Source: Liolophura sinensis (Eukaryota > Mollusca > Polyplacophora > Chitonida > Chitonidae). Taken from it: a stretch of 64,000 bases of DNA. Position numbers and translations under genes: made by a program. The notes below the pieces were generated by a model, which did no database searches, was not told the DNA's origin, and saw only the letters and a list, made by a program, of their open reading frames with translations. Location: NCBI RefSeq assembly GCF_032854445.1, contig NC_088302.1, positions 32,953,979 to 33,017,978 on the forward strand, in the 5' to 3' direction. This document shows, in pieces, positions 1-13,130 of this stretch. Each line of letters starts with the position of its first letter. The stretch's first letter is position 1.

Positions 1-480
1 AGCTAAGACCAATTCTGACACGGTTGCATTGAGTCGTTCAGGGTGTCGATATTGGGAACGGCGTGCCACAAGAAGACACAGTGGTGATATGACGAACAAA
101 ATGATAAAATAAATCAATAAATATGTACTAAGTCTCTTGTGAACAGTTAGAATTAAACAAAATGTGAAGTGACCATATCAATATGGGGTTACGTATGGCG
201 GATTGTGACATTCGTTGTTCTGGTGTCAGTCATTTTGTGTTAGACGTCAGACGTTTTGTTACCTATAGTGTGAGACATCATCGCTATACGACTTGTAAAC
301 AACAAGTGACCTCTGTATTCCTTCGAAATGAATGTATTTTATCCCTACTTTATTCCACAAAGACAGAACAATCATCTCCCTGGATTCATTGTATGTCGAT
401 GCTGTACATTTGATTCGCTGCTTGGATTAATGCTGCATTATGGACCTAATAATGGCTAAACATATATCGGATTATTCGTA

Positions 481-572
481 TGGGTAACCTGCCACCATAA
501 TGATGGTGGTCTCGCCGTATAAGTGAATATTCTTGACTACGACATAACACTTCAATCATATAAATAAATAGA
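481..572 (+). mobile_element. SINE family A, 3' fragment
   Basis: CCACCATAATGATGG, then CGTATAAGTGAATATTCTTG and ATATAAATAAATAG form the 3' third of family A. Confidence 0.6.
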
Positions 573-1611
573 TAGTTCGTTTACAGGGCATGATTATATT
601 ATTTCAAGTAAAATGTTCGCGAAAAAAGAATACACCTGAAGTATGGAAACTAACTTTCACTTCTACAACTGTTGGGACAAGCACATCTCTGCAGTGTTCT
701 TTACTTCTGCTTTGATTCAATTCTATCTAAAATGCTATAAGGGACAAGACTAGCGACGGGAAACGGGATTTGGTACCAGATTTTCGGGTACACATTCGTT
801 GTAAGCATAACATCGTCTCCTTAAGATTGTTCAATGACCAATCGCAAGTTTTGTGCGCCGTCCTTTGCTCTCACAACAAAAAACAAAGATATAAGCCGAC
901 AACTAATGAATCAAGCAATCAAAAAATATTTTGATCATTTCTTCGTTATTAGACGATTAGTTCGTCAATTTTGGGCGGAGAAGTGTCAGTTAAAGCCGAT
1001 TGGTTAAGGGAAAAAGTGTGCCACAGTGATCAGTTAGTGGTATCGCCTGCAAAACACAAGCTCAAATGCTAAATTGAAATAGGAAGATGTTCATTGTTTT
1101 TGTAGGCAAAATCAATAGACAAAAGGACCACACGATGTAAGCAGCTTGGTCTTGTGTTGATTGTTGTTGTGATAGAAAGTGTTTTTGGCAATCAAGCCTC
1201 AATATCTGGACGAGTTTTGTTCGACGCTATTAAACATGTATGCGTCTTGCTTTATTATCACGAGTTACATTAATCATGTGATATACCCACAGCCTAAAAG
1301 CGAAAGTACGTCCTCTACGTAAACAATTTTAGACGTCGTTGTAACGGAATTATCGTCGCCTCCTGATCACGTGATTTAATCGCTGATAACCTAATGGTTA
1401 TTACCGTAAGAAGGTTTTTCATACGAAGCAATCTTAGTGATCTCCGATGGAATAGATTGACTGTTTGTCTCCGATTATTTTATCATTAAATCACTTATCT
1501 CCGTTTTTTTCTCTCTCAAAACTCTCCCTGATATGTTGGCCCCCATCTATATCAGAAAGAACCTTGTGTTACGTATGAATCATTAACATTTAGGCCTATA
1601 GTAGGCCTATA
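573..1611. other. No gene seen
   Basis: AT-rich sequence with stops in all frames. No splice-consistent exon or repeat was recognised. Confidence 0.5.
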
Positions 1612-1622
1612 TCTAACAAGTG

Positions 1623-1979
1623 GACCGGCCCGGTTGGTAGAGCGTCCGCTTCGGGACCGGTAGATCCAGGATCAATCCTTGGTCGAGTCACACCTAAGAC
1701 TTTAAAAGAGGAAGTTGTAACTTCCTCGCTTGGCGTTCAGCATGAAGGGGATAGTGCAACGACTGGTTGACCCGTATCAGTATAATGGCTCGGGCGGGGC
1801 GGCTTACTTGCCTTCGGTAAGTCGTCTCAGTGATACAGCACTAAATAAAAGAGCGGTGGAAATCCGTCCTGCAACAAGGAGGCACATTACACGTGCATGC
1901 ACCCTAATGATTCCTTCGTCGTCATATGACTGAAAAATTGTTGAGTACGACGTTAAACCCCAAGTACTCTCTCACTCAC
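1623..1979 (+). mobile_element. SINE family B, near full length, with target-site duplication
   Basis: tRNA-like head with A-box-like GGTTGGTAGAGCGTCC and B-box-like TTGGTCGAGTCAC. The body includes GGCGTTCAGCATGAAGGGG, followed by the 3' module (CTGAAAAATTGTTGAGTACG..) and a (CACT)n tail. The 11-bp direct repeat TCTAACAAGTG flanks it at 1612-1622 and 1980-1990, so the limits are well set. ORFs inside it are not genes. Confidence 0.85.
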
Positions 1980-2079
1980 TCTAACAAGTGAGCGCCTCGA
2001 CTGGTGTATGCTATACGGTATGAGGACCGACTGAATTCATGGCCATTGTCTTCAGCTACAAGTCACAGACTTAACGTAC

Positions 2080-2485
2080 ACCAGAAACCAATGATTCACG
2101 TATTCAAAAGCAACAGACTTCACGTGTAAGATGTAGTAAAGTATCTGTGAACCACCGGCTGCACTTGTCAGAAACCATTGAATTCACGTGCTGGAAACAA
2201 CTGAATTCCTATATCAGAAAACACTGATTGCTCGTTTCATAAACCACTGAATTCGCGTATTTGAAACCGCTGACTTCATATATCAAAAGACACTGATTGC
2301 ACGTTTCAGAAACCACTGAAATGGCGTGTCAAAAACCACTGATTGCCCGAATCAGAGGCCACTGACTGCACGTGTCAGAAACCATGTACTGATTGCACGT
2401 GTCAGAAACCACCGACTCCACATGTAAGAAACTACTGACTGCACGTGTCACAAACCACCGACTTCACGTATCAGAAACGAAAAGT
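2080..2485. repeat. Minisatellite, 23-bp unit
   Basis: Unit of the type ACTGATTGCACGTGTCAGAAACC, repeated roughly 16 times with variation and some irregular spacing. Confidence 0.8.
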
Positions 2486-2489
2486 ACAA

Positions 2490-4254
2490 AGAGTACCCAC
2501 GCAACCACACCCAGAACTACACTAGACAGACGCTGACTGGCCTGTCTTTGTGGAAGAACTGACGGAACATTGGTGGTTCGACCCATCCGTATTTTGAGTA
2601 TTTTAAATCTGAGCATAAAACTGGGTCCTTGAATATCGGGTTATAAGTCATTGTTTTTCAACACATTTTGAGCATTTTGGTGCAAAACTGTACTTTTTGA
2701 AAACTAGCATATGATGGGGGTGTATGATCAAAGATGTTTTATGAGACTATTTTACCAATTTAAGGCTGATAGAATAAAGACTATTAGGTCAGATTTCTGT
2801 CATTTTCTGCTACTACTGTTTATCTGTTGTAATAGAGATCATTGTCTACCTAAAGTAGGACTTTGGGTCCAAGCTGTGTTGTGTATTTTTTTGTTCTTTC
2901 CTGTCTTTGCGATGACGATCACATAATGCAAATTCGAATGTACAAACTAAGATCAGTATCGCAACTACATCTGCGTCGTGTGTTCACGTAGAATGCATCA
3001 CACCGGCGAACCCTTGCTACCGCGTTTGTCGCATCCATGTTGTGCATGACACTTTATGTGACTTAAATCATACGGTGTACATATGTGCTTCAAGTGGTCT
3101 AGTATTTACATTAAATTAGAGTAAAAAAGGTTTTGTTTCAAAGTGTTACATTAAGGCATAAAAATGCTTATTACCATAAGCGATTAGTGTGGATAAACGC
3201 CCAGTTTTCTTGACCCTCTTCGTCTCCTTTACCTTGTGCCAGGGGGATGTGACCCTCATAGCGTATGGTATCTGCTTTTCATGGAAGTCGTTTTGATCGT
3301 GTCAGTGGGTGATTTGTTTCAACTTTCGTTTGCATGTTTCTCTTGTGATTCAATTAGTCTGAGGCCAACCCGGTAGACGACCTTGCTCTCTATCAAGCCA
3401 TATAAATTATTGATACGCCGTCACAGATTTTATCCAGCCTTCTATACGAAGCGGGTAGGAAATCGTTTTCTCTGTGGACCAACAAAATAAATCTATACTC
3501 GCATAATCTAGACAATACATCACTGGCTTTTTGGGACTCACGGTGGTCTAGGATTCCCGACTTTTTATCAAATCAATTTTCGAACGGGTGGAACTCGGCC
3601 ATTTCTGCTTGAGAGTTCAAGTCATTAGCTTCCCCTTGGCCAGTCGATATGCTGTAATCATCGTTTCATCTTGGAAAAGAAAAGAGTCGATTTCATAAAA
3701 TTGGCTAATCACTTGAGCAAATTCGAAATAGCTTTATTACATGATATTTTTAATATAATATTTTAATATTTATCTGCAATTTCTAACCGCAAACTGGTAT
3801 CAATTTAAGTGTTCCTCTTAGGTAATCAGATACTTTAATGATTAGGTCGTTTTTATTCGGTGAAGAAAAACATGTCTAAGTCAAGATTATGCAGCATTTT
3901 AATTTGGAGAATGTGATTGGTTAATTCTGGGAGCGTTGTTACATGTGTTCTTTCGTCCCATAGAGTGCTTATGAAAATGCTTTTATGACCATTATGAAGA
4001 ATGTGACATCATATGAAGTATTTCAAGAACAGAAATATCTACTGGCCTCTGGCAGTTTGCTTTATAACATACTGACCATGTATGTTGCAAAGGTAGATGG
4101 AAAATAGTCCTGCGTGATTGGTGAAATACGGGAAATACTTCGGAAATACTGATTTGCTGATATGTTGTAAACCATCAGAAAACTAATCCATCTTTGTTAT
4201 TTCCTGCGCACGTATTTACTAATTCTGAATATCTATGAAATCTTTTATTTGGGT
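2490..4254. other. No gene seen
   Basis: Only short ORFs (71 codons at most). The region near 3.2-3.6 kb is slightly more GC-rich but has no convincing exon. Confidence 0.45.
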
Positions 4255-4520
4255 GGGGCCTCCGTGGCTCAGTTGGTTAGCGCGCTAGCGCAGCATAATG
4301 ACCCAGGAGCCTCTCACCAATGCGGTCACTGTGAGTTCAAGTCCAGCCCATGAGGGCTTCCTCTCCGGCCGTACGTGGGAAGGTTTGCCCGCAACCTGCG
4401 GATGGCCGTGGGCCTCCCCCGGGCGCTGCACGCTTTCCACCCACCATAATGCTGTTCGCCGTCGTATAAGTGAAATATTCTTGAGTACGGCGTAAAACAC
4501 CAATCATATAAATAAACAAA
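4255..4520 (+). mobile_element. SINE family A, full length
   Basis: tRNA-like head: GGCCTCCGTGGCTCAGTTGG (A-box TGGCTCAGTTGG) and GTGAGTTCAAGTCC (B-box). The GC-rich middle has CCGGCCGTACGTGGGAAGG. The 3' module is TTCTTGAGTACGGCGTAAAA and the tail is AAAT-rich. ORFs on both strands here are artefacts of this repeat. Confidence 0.85.
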
Positions 4521-5309
4521 ATTTTCTTTAGGTCGTAAATATATTATCTTCATATTTTAACATTGGAAAGAAAAAGTTAAGCGACACTATAACAATCGTT
4601 TGTGTTCAAAGCTGGAAGAGTATCAAAGATGACATTAGCTCTCTAAGCAGGTACAATACTGAAGTACCAGTTACAGTACCAACATATTCAACATGATATA
4701 ATATTTCAACATGGCATGTGTAGAAGAAAGAAGACTAAAAAATTAAACGTAAAAAAATAATCTTGTCCTGCCTCAAGAATGTAATCATCAGAGCTCACTA
4801 TCCACTGAATCAATAACACGCTTATTTCTACTCAAGTTTAATTCCATGAATGAGATAAAAGATGCTGCCTCCACATTACCTATTGAAACCGATAGCCAAG
4901 AGAGAACTTAAACACATTTGAACGGATTTATCTTACACACAACAGACGGAAGTAAGAGGTTTGAAAAACATTTCTGTGGTTAATTAAACCAGCTTTCCTT
5001 GAAAACTTGATTGGCTTTAGATTGGAAAAAATATATTTTTTTCTTCTTACAGGTGCCCTATCTGTTTAACAGGCAAGGAATATTTTGATTTAAAAGAAAC
5101 ACGGAATTGAGCAAATCATCTTTTTTCTCCAATAATAGGTTCGTGTGATAAGATTCTTTGTCAGTTTTCGGGAATTGTTCCTAAGAAATCCTTTTCGTCC
5201 AATGCCAAACGTTTTTCCTTGAAAGTGAAATTATCTACATACTTGTTGACGTCAATCTAGGCTTGAGATATTCAAGCCCTAAGAGAAGATAGGGAATTCT
5301 TTACTCGAC
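4521..5309. other. No gene seen
   Basis: AT-rich, T-run-rich spacer between a SINE and the 34-bp minisatellite. Confidence 0.45.
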
Positions 5310-5995
5310 AGTTGTAAGAAACAATGGAGTAAGCCTCTAGGGCAGTGTAAACAAAACCAATGAAGTTGGCCTCCAAGACAGTGTAAGAAACCAACGGGGT
5401 TAGCCTCCAGGACAGTCTAAAAATCCAATGGGGTTATCCTCCAGGACAGCCTTAGAAACCAATGGGTTAGCGTCCAGGACAGTGTAAGAAACCAATGCGG
5501 TTATCCTCCAGGACAGTCTAAGAAAACAATGGGTTAGCGTCGAGGACAGTGTAAGAAACCAATTGGGTTATCCTCCAGGACAGTCTAAAAAACCAATGAG
5601 GTTAGCCTCCAGGACAGTGCAAGAAACCAGTGGGGTTATCCTCCAGGACAGTGTAAGAAACCAATGGGGCTAGCCTCCAGGATAGTGTAAGAAACCACTG
5701 GGGTTAGCCTCCAAGACAATGTAAGAAACCAATGAGGTTATCCTCCAGGACAGTGTAAGAAACCACTGGGGTTAGCCTCCAGGACAGTGTAAGAAACCAC
5801 TGAGGTTAGCTGGGGATACCTTAAGAACCCAATGGGGTTAACCTCCAGGACAGTCTAAGAAACCATTGAGGATCGACTTCAATACAATCATAGAAACCAA
5901 AAAGGGCTGCGTTCTTCGACATTAAGAAATCATCGGGAATCGACTTCAAGATAGTCTAAGAAACCAATGAAAATCCTTTCCGAGAGTGTAAGAAA
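5310..5995. repeat. Minisatellite, about 34-bp unit
   Basis: A unit of AAGAAACCAATGGGGTTAGC plus CTCCAGGACAGTGT is repeated about 18-20 times. The last copies decay toward 6 kb. Adjacent copies differ mainly in TTAGC versus TTATC. Confidence 0.85.
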
Positions 5996-7147
5996 CCATA
6001 GGGAATCGCCTCCAATCCAGCCTATAGGAAATAGGATCGCTTCCCAAGCAAGATTCAACGACCAAAAAAAGCATGGTAAAGGGCGTCGAAGTGCTTTTTG
6101 TGCTTTCAAAAAAAACCAGTGGGAACCTGGGAAAAGCATCTGGGATCTTTCACTAGTTTCCTAACTAGCAGTGAAGAAAACACCCAAAATCGCATCCTGA
6201 GAAAACATTAAGGATTTCTTCCTATACGGACTTACCAGGTCCTAGCAAAACATCGTAATAGTTCTCAAAACACTCCTTGGCAGATTTTTCAATCAACCAG
6301 CCAAATAACCAATTAATGTCCATTTGGGAAAGATTTCTTTTTCAAGAAAGCTCTCCTGTAGGGCGGACGTAACTGTTACGTGTTGAAGATTCTGTGCGTG
6401 TGTTTTCAGGAAATGTTTAATCAAAAGTGGAGTAGAGGTAGTCGTTTTACAGACGGATGTTTCGAAGGGACGGATAGGTAATAAACTGAATCGGTCCAGG
6501 GCTACTCCGGACCTTTCTTTCCCTGACAGTTCTATGACAATTCCAATAATTGATTTTAATACCTCTTGATGATATTGTCGGTTACAGCTCTCTGGTTTAG
6601 ACCTCCCCTTGACCACGTAACGAGTGGGCTTTATTTAGCGAGTGATCATTGGCGAGAGTTACTGGCGTTTTCCTGGGGATTTAAGCCGGTATTCGTGCCC
6701 AAGCCTGCATTTTCAGATCTTCCGTGTGGGTTTTAAAAAAATCCATTAGATATAAGAAAGTGGCTAGCTAAAATTCAGTAAATTAGCAGCCTGATCGCCA
6801 TCACCTGCCCGTCTTCTCAACGGCGTAAGGGGCTTAGTTAATTTCTTAATGACTGTAATTGTGTTTCTGTGTAAGAGGACCGTTGAGTCGGTCGCTGATG
6901 GCGGTAAAGCCGTGTGGTTAGAGAAGCTTTGTGGACGAGGTTGACCGCGCTGTGCGTGCCGCTAACCCCAGAGAGCACTAAGCTACCACGATGTATCACG
7001 ATAGACGGCCACCTCATACGCTTGCTTTTCCCACGTTATCCCTAAAAGCAACAATAATCCGATTTCAGAAGCTAACCGTTTGACCCCTTTCTTGGCAGCA
7101 CCGTGTTTTTCTTTCCACAATGTTTTGGCTCTGGCCTAAGGTGATTG
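5996..7147. other. No gene assigned
   Basis: The 107-codon minus-strand ORF at 6293-6616 has no recognisable domain and no supporting splice or poly(A) signals. Confidence 0.4.
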
Positions 7148-7345
7148 AATAAACAAATTTATTCATTTATTTATTTATTTAATTGGTGTTTTACGCCAAT
7201 CTCAAGAATATTTCACTTCTGTGACGTTGGCCAGCATTATGGTGGGTGGAAACAGGGCTCGGGTAACCCACGACTATCCGCATGTTGCTGCCAGACCATT
7301 CCATATAAGACCAGAGAGGAAGCCATCTTGAGCTGGACTTGAACT
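7148..7345 (-). mobile_element. SINE family A copy, head missing
   Basis: (ATTT)n, then GGTGTTTTACGCCAATCTCA and CCAGCATTATGGTGGGTGGA, then the GC-rich middle, up to the AGCTGGACTTGAACTC B-box region. The 65-codon ORF here belongs to the SINE. Confidence 0.7.
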
Positions 7346-7925
7346 CTCAGCGGACAACAAATTTAAAGACTTGGATGCAAATATGAATATACATTTACTT
7401 ACTGCGTACGAGTTATTTTATGAAATTTATACGAGAACCAATCGTCATATTATTCTAGTTTCCATGACATTAATCACGTGATCTGGAACAAGCGTCAAAA
7501 GTTGTGCATCCGCGAATTTCGACACGAGAATCTCCGGGAGTCGGGGATTCTATTGTAGTATGCTTTGAATGTCATTAACTAGAACTTTCATAATCGCGAT
7601 AAATTATTAGTAGCGATACAAATAGTAGGTTGAAACCCTTAATACGAATGTAAGTTTATGTACATAAACATTTTTAATTGTTGTACTTACGCCAAACATT
7701 ACGCTTTGTTTCCCAAAGTTGCTAAAATCTAGATTTTGAAACGGATACTCGAGTACTAGTGGTCAACCGTAAAGGACGCCCGGGGTCAATAATTGTCTGA
7801 AGACCAATTTCCAAAACAATGTTCCACACAAACAAACAAAAACACCAAAAAGAGAGAGAAAATATGTAAAGTAAGAAACACGCAAGGTGTAGGGTAAGTC
7901 ACAGACTCGGGATAGGAATCCTTAA

Positions 7926-7956
7926 TCACCCACCCTCACCCTCACCCTCACCCTAA
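7926..7956. repeat. Short CCCTCA microsatellite
   Basis: About five tandem CCCTCA-like units. It is not the animal telomere repeat. Confidence 0.6.
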
Positions 7957-8044
7957 CTCGGATGCAAAGTTCTCGGTGCGACTGAGCTCGTTGAGCCGTT
8001 CAGGTCCTCTTACATGAAGTTCTCTGGAGCCGGGTTTCTTTGCC

Positions 8045-8430
8045 TTCCACCAGTATGACATTAACTTTGAACTCGCACTGCAAGTCAAACTGATACACAT
8101 GGAAGGGTGATTTATTCAGCGCACTCAGGTTTCCTGGTTATCCACCAGGGTGACATTAACTTTGAGCTCGCGCTGCGGGTCAAACAGCTACACATGGGAG
8201 GGTGATTTATTCAGCGCACTCAGGTTTCCTGGTCGTCCACCAGGGTGACATTAACTTTGAGTTCGCGCTGCGGGTCAAGCAGCTACACATGGGAGGGTGA
8301 TTTACTCAGCGCACTCAGGTTTCCTGGTCGTCCACCAGGGTGACATTAACTTTGAGTTCGTGCTGCGGGTCAAACAGCTACACATGGGAGGGTGATTTAC
8401 TCATCGCACTCAGGTTTCCTGGTCTTCCAA
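8045..8430. repeat. 95-bp tandem repeat, about four copies
   Basis: CACATGGGAGGGTGATTTA recurs at about 8096, 8191, 8286 and 8381, an exact 95-bp spacing. The unit also contains CACTCAGGTTTCCTGG and CACCAGGGTGACATTAAC. High identity suggests recent expansion. Confidence 0.85.
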
Positions 8431-11400
8431 AATAAAATAATTAAATAAATGGTAAAATAAATAATTACACTGTTTTCAATTATAAAACAATTCTGAATCT
8501 AGTTGTAGGTGTTCGCATACCAGAAAGATGTGCGTGATGTAATATATGCAAATACAAAAATAAACTTTGAAAGTTTTTTTTATAACTTATAATCGTAATG
8601 GACTATTTTACGGCCCATGTTTAATTATTTAACTCATGCGTTGGATATTGGACGTTCGTTTTTTATCAAAGTCAGATAAATATTTAAGTGCTTTGTTAAA
8701 TAAATTTTTTTAATTTCACATTTAATGAAGAAAAACGACGCTTGTGTAAACGTACATCGCTAGTGTGTTATTTTTATGATCACATTTCTTCACAATTTAA
8801 AAATATATCGACCTGGGCATGCCCTTGATCGTTTCACCTTCGGCGTTTAAATGGATGACATTTACGGATCTTGCCTGAGGTAGGTGACAGAGGTCGGCAG
8901 ATGTTGTCAATCTAAAGTGGTTTTGTATACATTTACATTAATGAAGTCTTCCAAGGGGTGATTGTTAGATGGAACTGGGAGTAATATGAATTTTACATAT
9001 AATTTCTGGTCACAAAGGCGAATAGTGCAAAGCGAAGCTTGACAAAAGGCTGAAGGAGGCTGTCCCCAATCGAGGTCACGATTTGGAGCACCCGATTTCC
9101 ATCCCAGTCCTCCATTATCGACCCACTGTCTCTCAACAGTCGAACTACTAAATGAAATTTTCTTTGATCGACTTCCAGCCATTCACCGGCGTCATGTTCT
9201 GGACCCTGTCTATCGACCAGCGGACTAATCCAACCGTTTGAGAATTTGGGACACAAAAAAAAAACCGACTGGCGGAATCCGAGAATATATACAGAAGGAA
9301 CTTTCGGTATTCCAATAGTGTCCTATCTAATACGCCCGTTTTTAATCACCAAAAGAAATCCCTCCGCGCCCAACACGTCCTTGGAGCCCTTTAATCTGGG
9401 AAGGAAGGTAATGGTAAAGCCGCGTTCTGGAGTAAACTGATGTTCAGGCGTGCTTCGGTTGAAATGAAGCAACGATGCAACCGTAAATTCTGCTGCGATT
9501 TTGAATGTTGCGCCTAAGCGTTTCGTGGTAGATGTCGAAGCATGCCAGCCACTTGTCTGGGAAGGATTATGGTAGCGTTAACTTTTAATTGCTTGCCATT
9601 GCGCCGGATACAAAGACCACTTAGTATGAGCATCACTCAGTCTAAATAATTCGGACCCCTTGTCCCACATAGGTTAAGCGGATGGTCTTAAGGAACGCAA
9701 GAGAACGGCGAACAAGTGCTCTTGATAAGAGTGATGCAAATGCCACCACTTATCCCCTATCACATATGCATGCACGTAACCACGAAGACGCTGGCACAAG
9801 ACGTTCTCAATAGCTTCTCACACAAAACGTATTGGCCAATGTATAACTTCGTCGTGACTGCTACGAGTGAAGATAAGATTTTGATGTAATGTAAACAGGA
9901 AACGAAGAGGCTTGTTTCACCGGTTTTTACCCTAGTTAATCTGATGAGATATTTCCAGGTTTGGTGTGAAAAGACAATCATGACGTCTTGAGTCTCAAAT
10001 TCAGGCAGGGAAGCATTAGGTCAACTCAGATCTTATTCTTCATTGTCAATAATCCTTATATATGGAGAGCTTCTGTCTGTCAGTTTATATGTATCTGGCC
10101 AATTCAGCGGCCAGTTCCGCCCATCAAAGTCGCCATTCGTGTCTGTAACTTTCATATGAATCGTATGCTCGTTAGAACCAAGGGACTGTTGGTAAAGGCC
10201 CGGCCCAAAAAATCATATGTACCCACAGCGAAACTATGTGCGGTGCCCGTGTATCTTCACAGTTCGTTACAGTTCACTATTATAGAAGCATAACAAACTG
10301 TGAACCTTTGATATCGCGTGATTCTTAATTTTATAAAACCCGAAAAAAAGCACAAAAATCCATCCATGCCCAAATGTTAGTCATCTTAGGACTGATATTA
10401 TCATGGGATACACAGAGCGAGGCTTTGGTTCATTACCCAGTCGAGTAATAGTTCACAGAGTATATTGTGATTGTATGCATAGTGTCGAATCTGGTGTCTT
10501 CGGCATAACGTTTCCATGTGGATGCAGCAATACAAAACAAAGTCGTTAAGAGTTGCCCGCTACAAAGATGCAATACCCTCATACTGCTGAAGCCATTTGG
10601 AAAGTGACGTAAACAACGGTAAGAAACAGTCAAAATCTTCGAGGAAAGTTGTTTATGAAAGGGATTTTTTAGAAATGAAAACATCAATGAGTGTAACGTC
10701 TTATGTGTGATTCAATCAATCCACACATACAAATTTTGCTCGATCTATCGACGTGGAACTCAAATCACCCAATTAGGGCACATTTCACCCACACGAAGTA
10801 AAATTTAGACAAGGAGCATCCAAGCTGCGGACGCTAATTCAAAGCGGTCTGAGTAAAATCAGTCCAGACAAGGGTGTATTCATACGCCGTGATTTAATTT
10901 GAACGCAGTAACACGTACTTGACTCACGAGTTCGTCCGAAGAAGAAATCTGAGTAGTCTGACGAAGTTGCGACGATTATAGCGTGGATATTGACAAAGTG
11001 TAATAAAAGTGAACAATAAATGATGGATTTGGGTCTAAATCCGACTCGACGGCTGGAAAGGAAACCGAATAAGCAGAGCTACACCACTGAAGTGATTTCG
11101 GTGCACAGTGGTGAATTCTAAAACCTTCCGCAGTGGACGATTTATCGTTCAGCTATACATTGGCGTGTGCAGTTCTTATCTAACATATCTTCGATATTAG
11201 ACAATAAAAGACACTGACAGCTCTTTCTGCTCCGGCTTTAGTATTGACATTTGGCCGTGTCGATGTCTTCTTCCGCAAAAGTCTCACAGATATCGAGTTA
11301 AAAAGCCTACACCCAAATCAACGATTGAGACAGACTCAGGTGCACGATCCGATGGGCAAGCGTAGTGGAGGACGAATATCCAGTGTCTGTTATCGATATG

Positions 11401-12111
11401 CACTTGTTCGAGTGAAGCGGGATTTCATCCGAACGTTTGGTGTGACCTGTCTGTGGTAAAATACAATATTAGATTGATTTATTGATTGATTGATTAATTA
11501 CTTCTTACCCAGTGGAGGCATCCGCGTTTCGCCTTCATCACGGCTGCCTGGTTTTGTTCTCAGGGTCAGTCAATGGTCTAAGAAAGCTGGCTGGTCGGCT
11601 TTAATAGTACAAGTACAACCCGGCAATAGAAGGGCCATTCAGACGCCAACTGTCCATCGACAAAGCTGATTCCTTTAACAAAGTGTATTTATGTATCCAT
11701 GGTTTTACATGCCCCATAAGTGCAGCTCATCATCATTTAAAAATCTTGAAATTTTTCTATGAAATTTCCCGTCTGTTTTCAATGCTCTGACATTCATCAA
11801 CCTCACCTTTTCATTTTAGGATAACCATGCTAAATGGGACAGAACAACAGTGGTATTGAGGTGTGCAAATTCTTAGTTATATCCACTGTATTTGCATAGG
11901 GACTAACAGAATTCACCAACGCCATGCATCAGCCGCTGGTGGTTGATTGCTGACAGTATTAATGGTCAACTAGACCAATTTATACATTTATACATAAAAT
12001 AAAATATACTTAACGGTTCAGAACTGAACGTTGCGCATGGAAACAAAATAGTCAAATACCGTTATCCTAATGTATTCGACGGTGGACAGTTTTATCATTG
12101 GAGCAGACAGA
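8431..12111. other. Long stretch without an assigned gene
   Basis: Between 8.9 and 9.26 kb two overlapping minus-strand ORFs (87 and 91 codons) are locally GC-richer, but no acceptor or domain supports either. The ORFs at 9988-10293 and 11244-11459 (+) are likewise unsupported. Confidence 0.4.
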
Positions 12112-12117
12112 TTTATT
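12112..12117 (-). terminator. Poly(A) signal AATAAA
   Basis: A canonical hexamer on the minus strand sits just past the TAA of the candidate terminal exon at 12136-12339. The spacing suits cleavage 10-30 nt further on. Confidence 0.45.
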
Positions 12118-12135
12118 ACTCTTTTGGCGCCATTC

Positions 12136-12339
12136 TTAAATGCTTCCTGTTTTGGTCCTATACGCTAAGACATCAGCCGTGACATATACACGAGATACAT
12201 TGTTCTCACGATCTGCACCTTCTTCAGACAAAATTTTCTCATACGTTATGTCTTCAAAGGTGACCTTATCATCCGATACCGTAATCAGAGATATAGGCAG
12301 CTTGACGTTGTTTAGAACTTGGGATTCCTTCAACACGGC
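12136..12339 (-). CDS. Candidate terminal exon of an unidentified protein gene (67 residues plus stop)
   Basis: On the minus strand a pyrimidine-rich acceptor (TTTTTGTTAACAG) precedes an open frame that begins AVLKESQVLNNVKLPIS and ends VTADVLAYRTKTGSI before TAA. The composition is protein-like, rich in Val, Glu, Asp and Thr, with beta-strand-like alternation. An AATAAA hexamer lies about 20 nt past the stop, which would make a very short 3'UTR. I do not recognise the domain. An in-frame upstream piece exists at 12386-12478 (contains CFVDEDCFDDMPPSY, phase 0 on both sides), but it would leave an intron of only 46 nt, so I do not join it. Earlier exons were not found. It could be a live gene's 3' exon or a decayed copy. 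Confidence 0.45.
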   Translation of the reverse strand, partial: AVLKESQVLNNVKLPISLITVSDDKVTFEDITYEKILSEEGADRENNVSRVYVTADVLAYRTKTGSI

Positions 12340-13130
12340 CTGTTAACAAAAACCATGAGACTAACATGAAATTTATTGAAGATACCGGTATACGGAAAAT
12401 GTTGAATAAAATGTTTCTATAACTTGGAGGCATATCATCAAAACAGTCTTCATCAACAAAGCATGTAAGCGCCCTTGGCTATAGATTATAGCGACCAGCG
12501 TCTGCCATGGTAATATCCTGGTGGGCGCCAACATCTTTGAACTATTTCGAGAAAATCGCATGCTGTTTCCTCGGCTTGTTACCGTTCAGGTATATAGTAT
12601 GCCACATGTGATTTTCAGCACACTTTAAAGTATTTTTGAAGTACTAATGAAAAAAGTTACCTGTCTTCGCAATCGCAACATTCGACTGACGTAACACCTT
12701 ACTGTTTCTACTTAATTTCCTAGTGTCGGGTTGCGGATTGTAACGGATCAGTCACAGAAAAAGATTCACATGCAACAACAACAACATACATTTTATGTTA
12801 CTGGATTCTGATTGGCTCTTCGCGGTCGCTCAGGAGTTTTTTTTTTTGCTCTCTAGTATATACAGGCTCATGTGTGAACCCCCTCTCCCCTAAAAAAAGA
12901 AAAGAAAAGAAAATTACTCACTATAGCCCTCGTTTTGAGCTGCTAACCGAGTAATTTCGTCGGTGTATATTTTTAAAATACTTAACCCGTCACCTAGACA
13001 AATTGTACCTAATTACAGTGCAGTGGGCGCTGTGTATCGTGAGACAGACGAGGTCCTTCGAGACAATGTATACTACATCGAATCATAATCATATTCTAGT
13101 GTGGGCTACAATGCTTCATAAGCCGGAATA

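Noticed and set aside
4285-4553. Overlapping ORFs on both strands
   Set aside because: They lie within a family A SINE; the same peptides recur at 29.7 and 44.7 kb.
5310-5995. Possible CRISPR array
   Set aside because: The 34-bp repeats are contiguous with no unique spacers, and the context is an animal genome with introns and SINEs.
7926-7956. Interstitial telomere repeat
   Set aside because: The unit is CCCTCA rather than CCCTAA and only about five copies are present.
8907-9256. Two overlapping minus-strand ORFs in a GC-richer patch
   Set aside because: Two frames compete, neither has an acceptor or domain, so neither is annotated as a gene.
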